From positions 39,021 to 71,933 of the forward strand of contig NZ_CAKXZT010000134.1 in NCBI RefSeq assembly GCF_935825525.1: a stretch of 32,913 nt of DNA. Direction: 5' to 3'. Of the stretch, positions 32,813 to 32,913 are shown piece after piece. The notes under the pieces are model-generated. The model worked only from the letters and a program-made list of their open reading frames with translations, was not told the DNA's origin and did not search any database. The number at the start of each line of letters is the position of its first letter. Position 1 is the first letter of the stretch. The translations under genes were made by a program, and so were the position numbers. This DNA is from Mesorhizobium escarrei. Lineage in GTDB: Bacteria > Pseudomonadota > Alphaproteobacteria > Rhizobiales > Rhizobiaceae.

Positions 32813-32913
32813 TCACAACAGGCGGCGTGCTAGCCGAGCCGCCGCAACAGGACGGACCCTGGACCGACCGATGTAGGCGTCGAGCGCGACATCAAACCTG
32901 TCTGCGCCGCACA

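Noticed and set aside
1..32913. CRISPR arrays, tRNA and rRNA genes
   Set aside because: No regularly spaced repeats and no cloverleaf or rRNA-like sequences were seen on reading.

Overview
The window looks like an accessory stretch of a rhizobial genome, most like Mesorhizobium or a close Hyphomicrobiales relative. This rests on gene content read from the sequence: DUF982 and DUF1236 proteins, a double cold-shock protein, a FrcA-like sugar ABC ATPase, an alpha-proteobacterial SOS box with an imuA-imuB remnant, an alpha-r14-like anti-Shine-Dalgarno sRNA, and a TfuA protein. No database search was possible. No rRNA, tRNA or CRISPR array was seen.

Layout. 1-1240: 3' part of an OmpA-family gene. 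1966-7809: a sugar module, with a periplasmic aldose 1-epimerase divergent from a three-gene ABC importer (binding protein, one polypeptide carrying two permease domains, single-domain ATPase). 8568-14904: the most notable region, a compact putative RiPP locus. It holds a haem-oxygenase-like iron redox enzyme, then, divergently, a 69-residue candidate precursor peptide, a YcaO cyclodehydratase/thioamide synthase, a TfuA partner, and a large cyclase/NB-ARC/TPR regulator. The last four are tightly spaced or overlapping. 15017-17660: genomic wreckage, with a metallophosphoesterase cut by an IS21-type element, a truncated istA, a three-copy repeat cluster, and two unrelated prophage structural gene fragments joined together. 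17921-21705: small rhizobial-type proteins (DUF982, DUF1236, membrane proteins, a HARP-like repeat protein). 21849-23121: a MbcA/ParS-RES toxin-antitoxin operon with a frameshifted toxin. 23474-23909: an SOS box still in place ahead of a degraded imuA-imuB. 23921-25350: msrA, a double cold-shock protein and the sRNA. 25384-27828: small and broken genes, including a KTSC pseudogene. 28007-29526: a minus-strand periplasmic cluster with a frameshifted cytochrome c'. 29897-32507: a SARP-type activator fused to an alpha/beta hydrolase, then a second alpha/beta hydrolase. The right end holds a fragment of a TolB-like/adenylate cyclase-type protein.

How the parts work together. The sugar module imports and epimerises an unidentified sugar. 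In the RiPP locus the YcaO-TfuA pair would install a thioamide or azoline on the peptide whose C-terminus is Ala-Val-Cys-Gly-Leu, and the diiron-type enzyme could oxidise it further. No protease, exporter or immunity gene is evident nearby. IS21-type sequences are seen on the right and possibly on the left of this locus, consistent with an acquired island. At least eight broken genes show that much of the right half is decaying accessory DNA.
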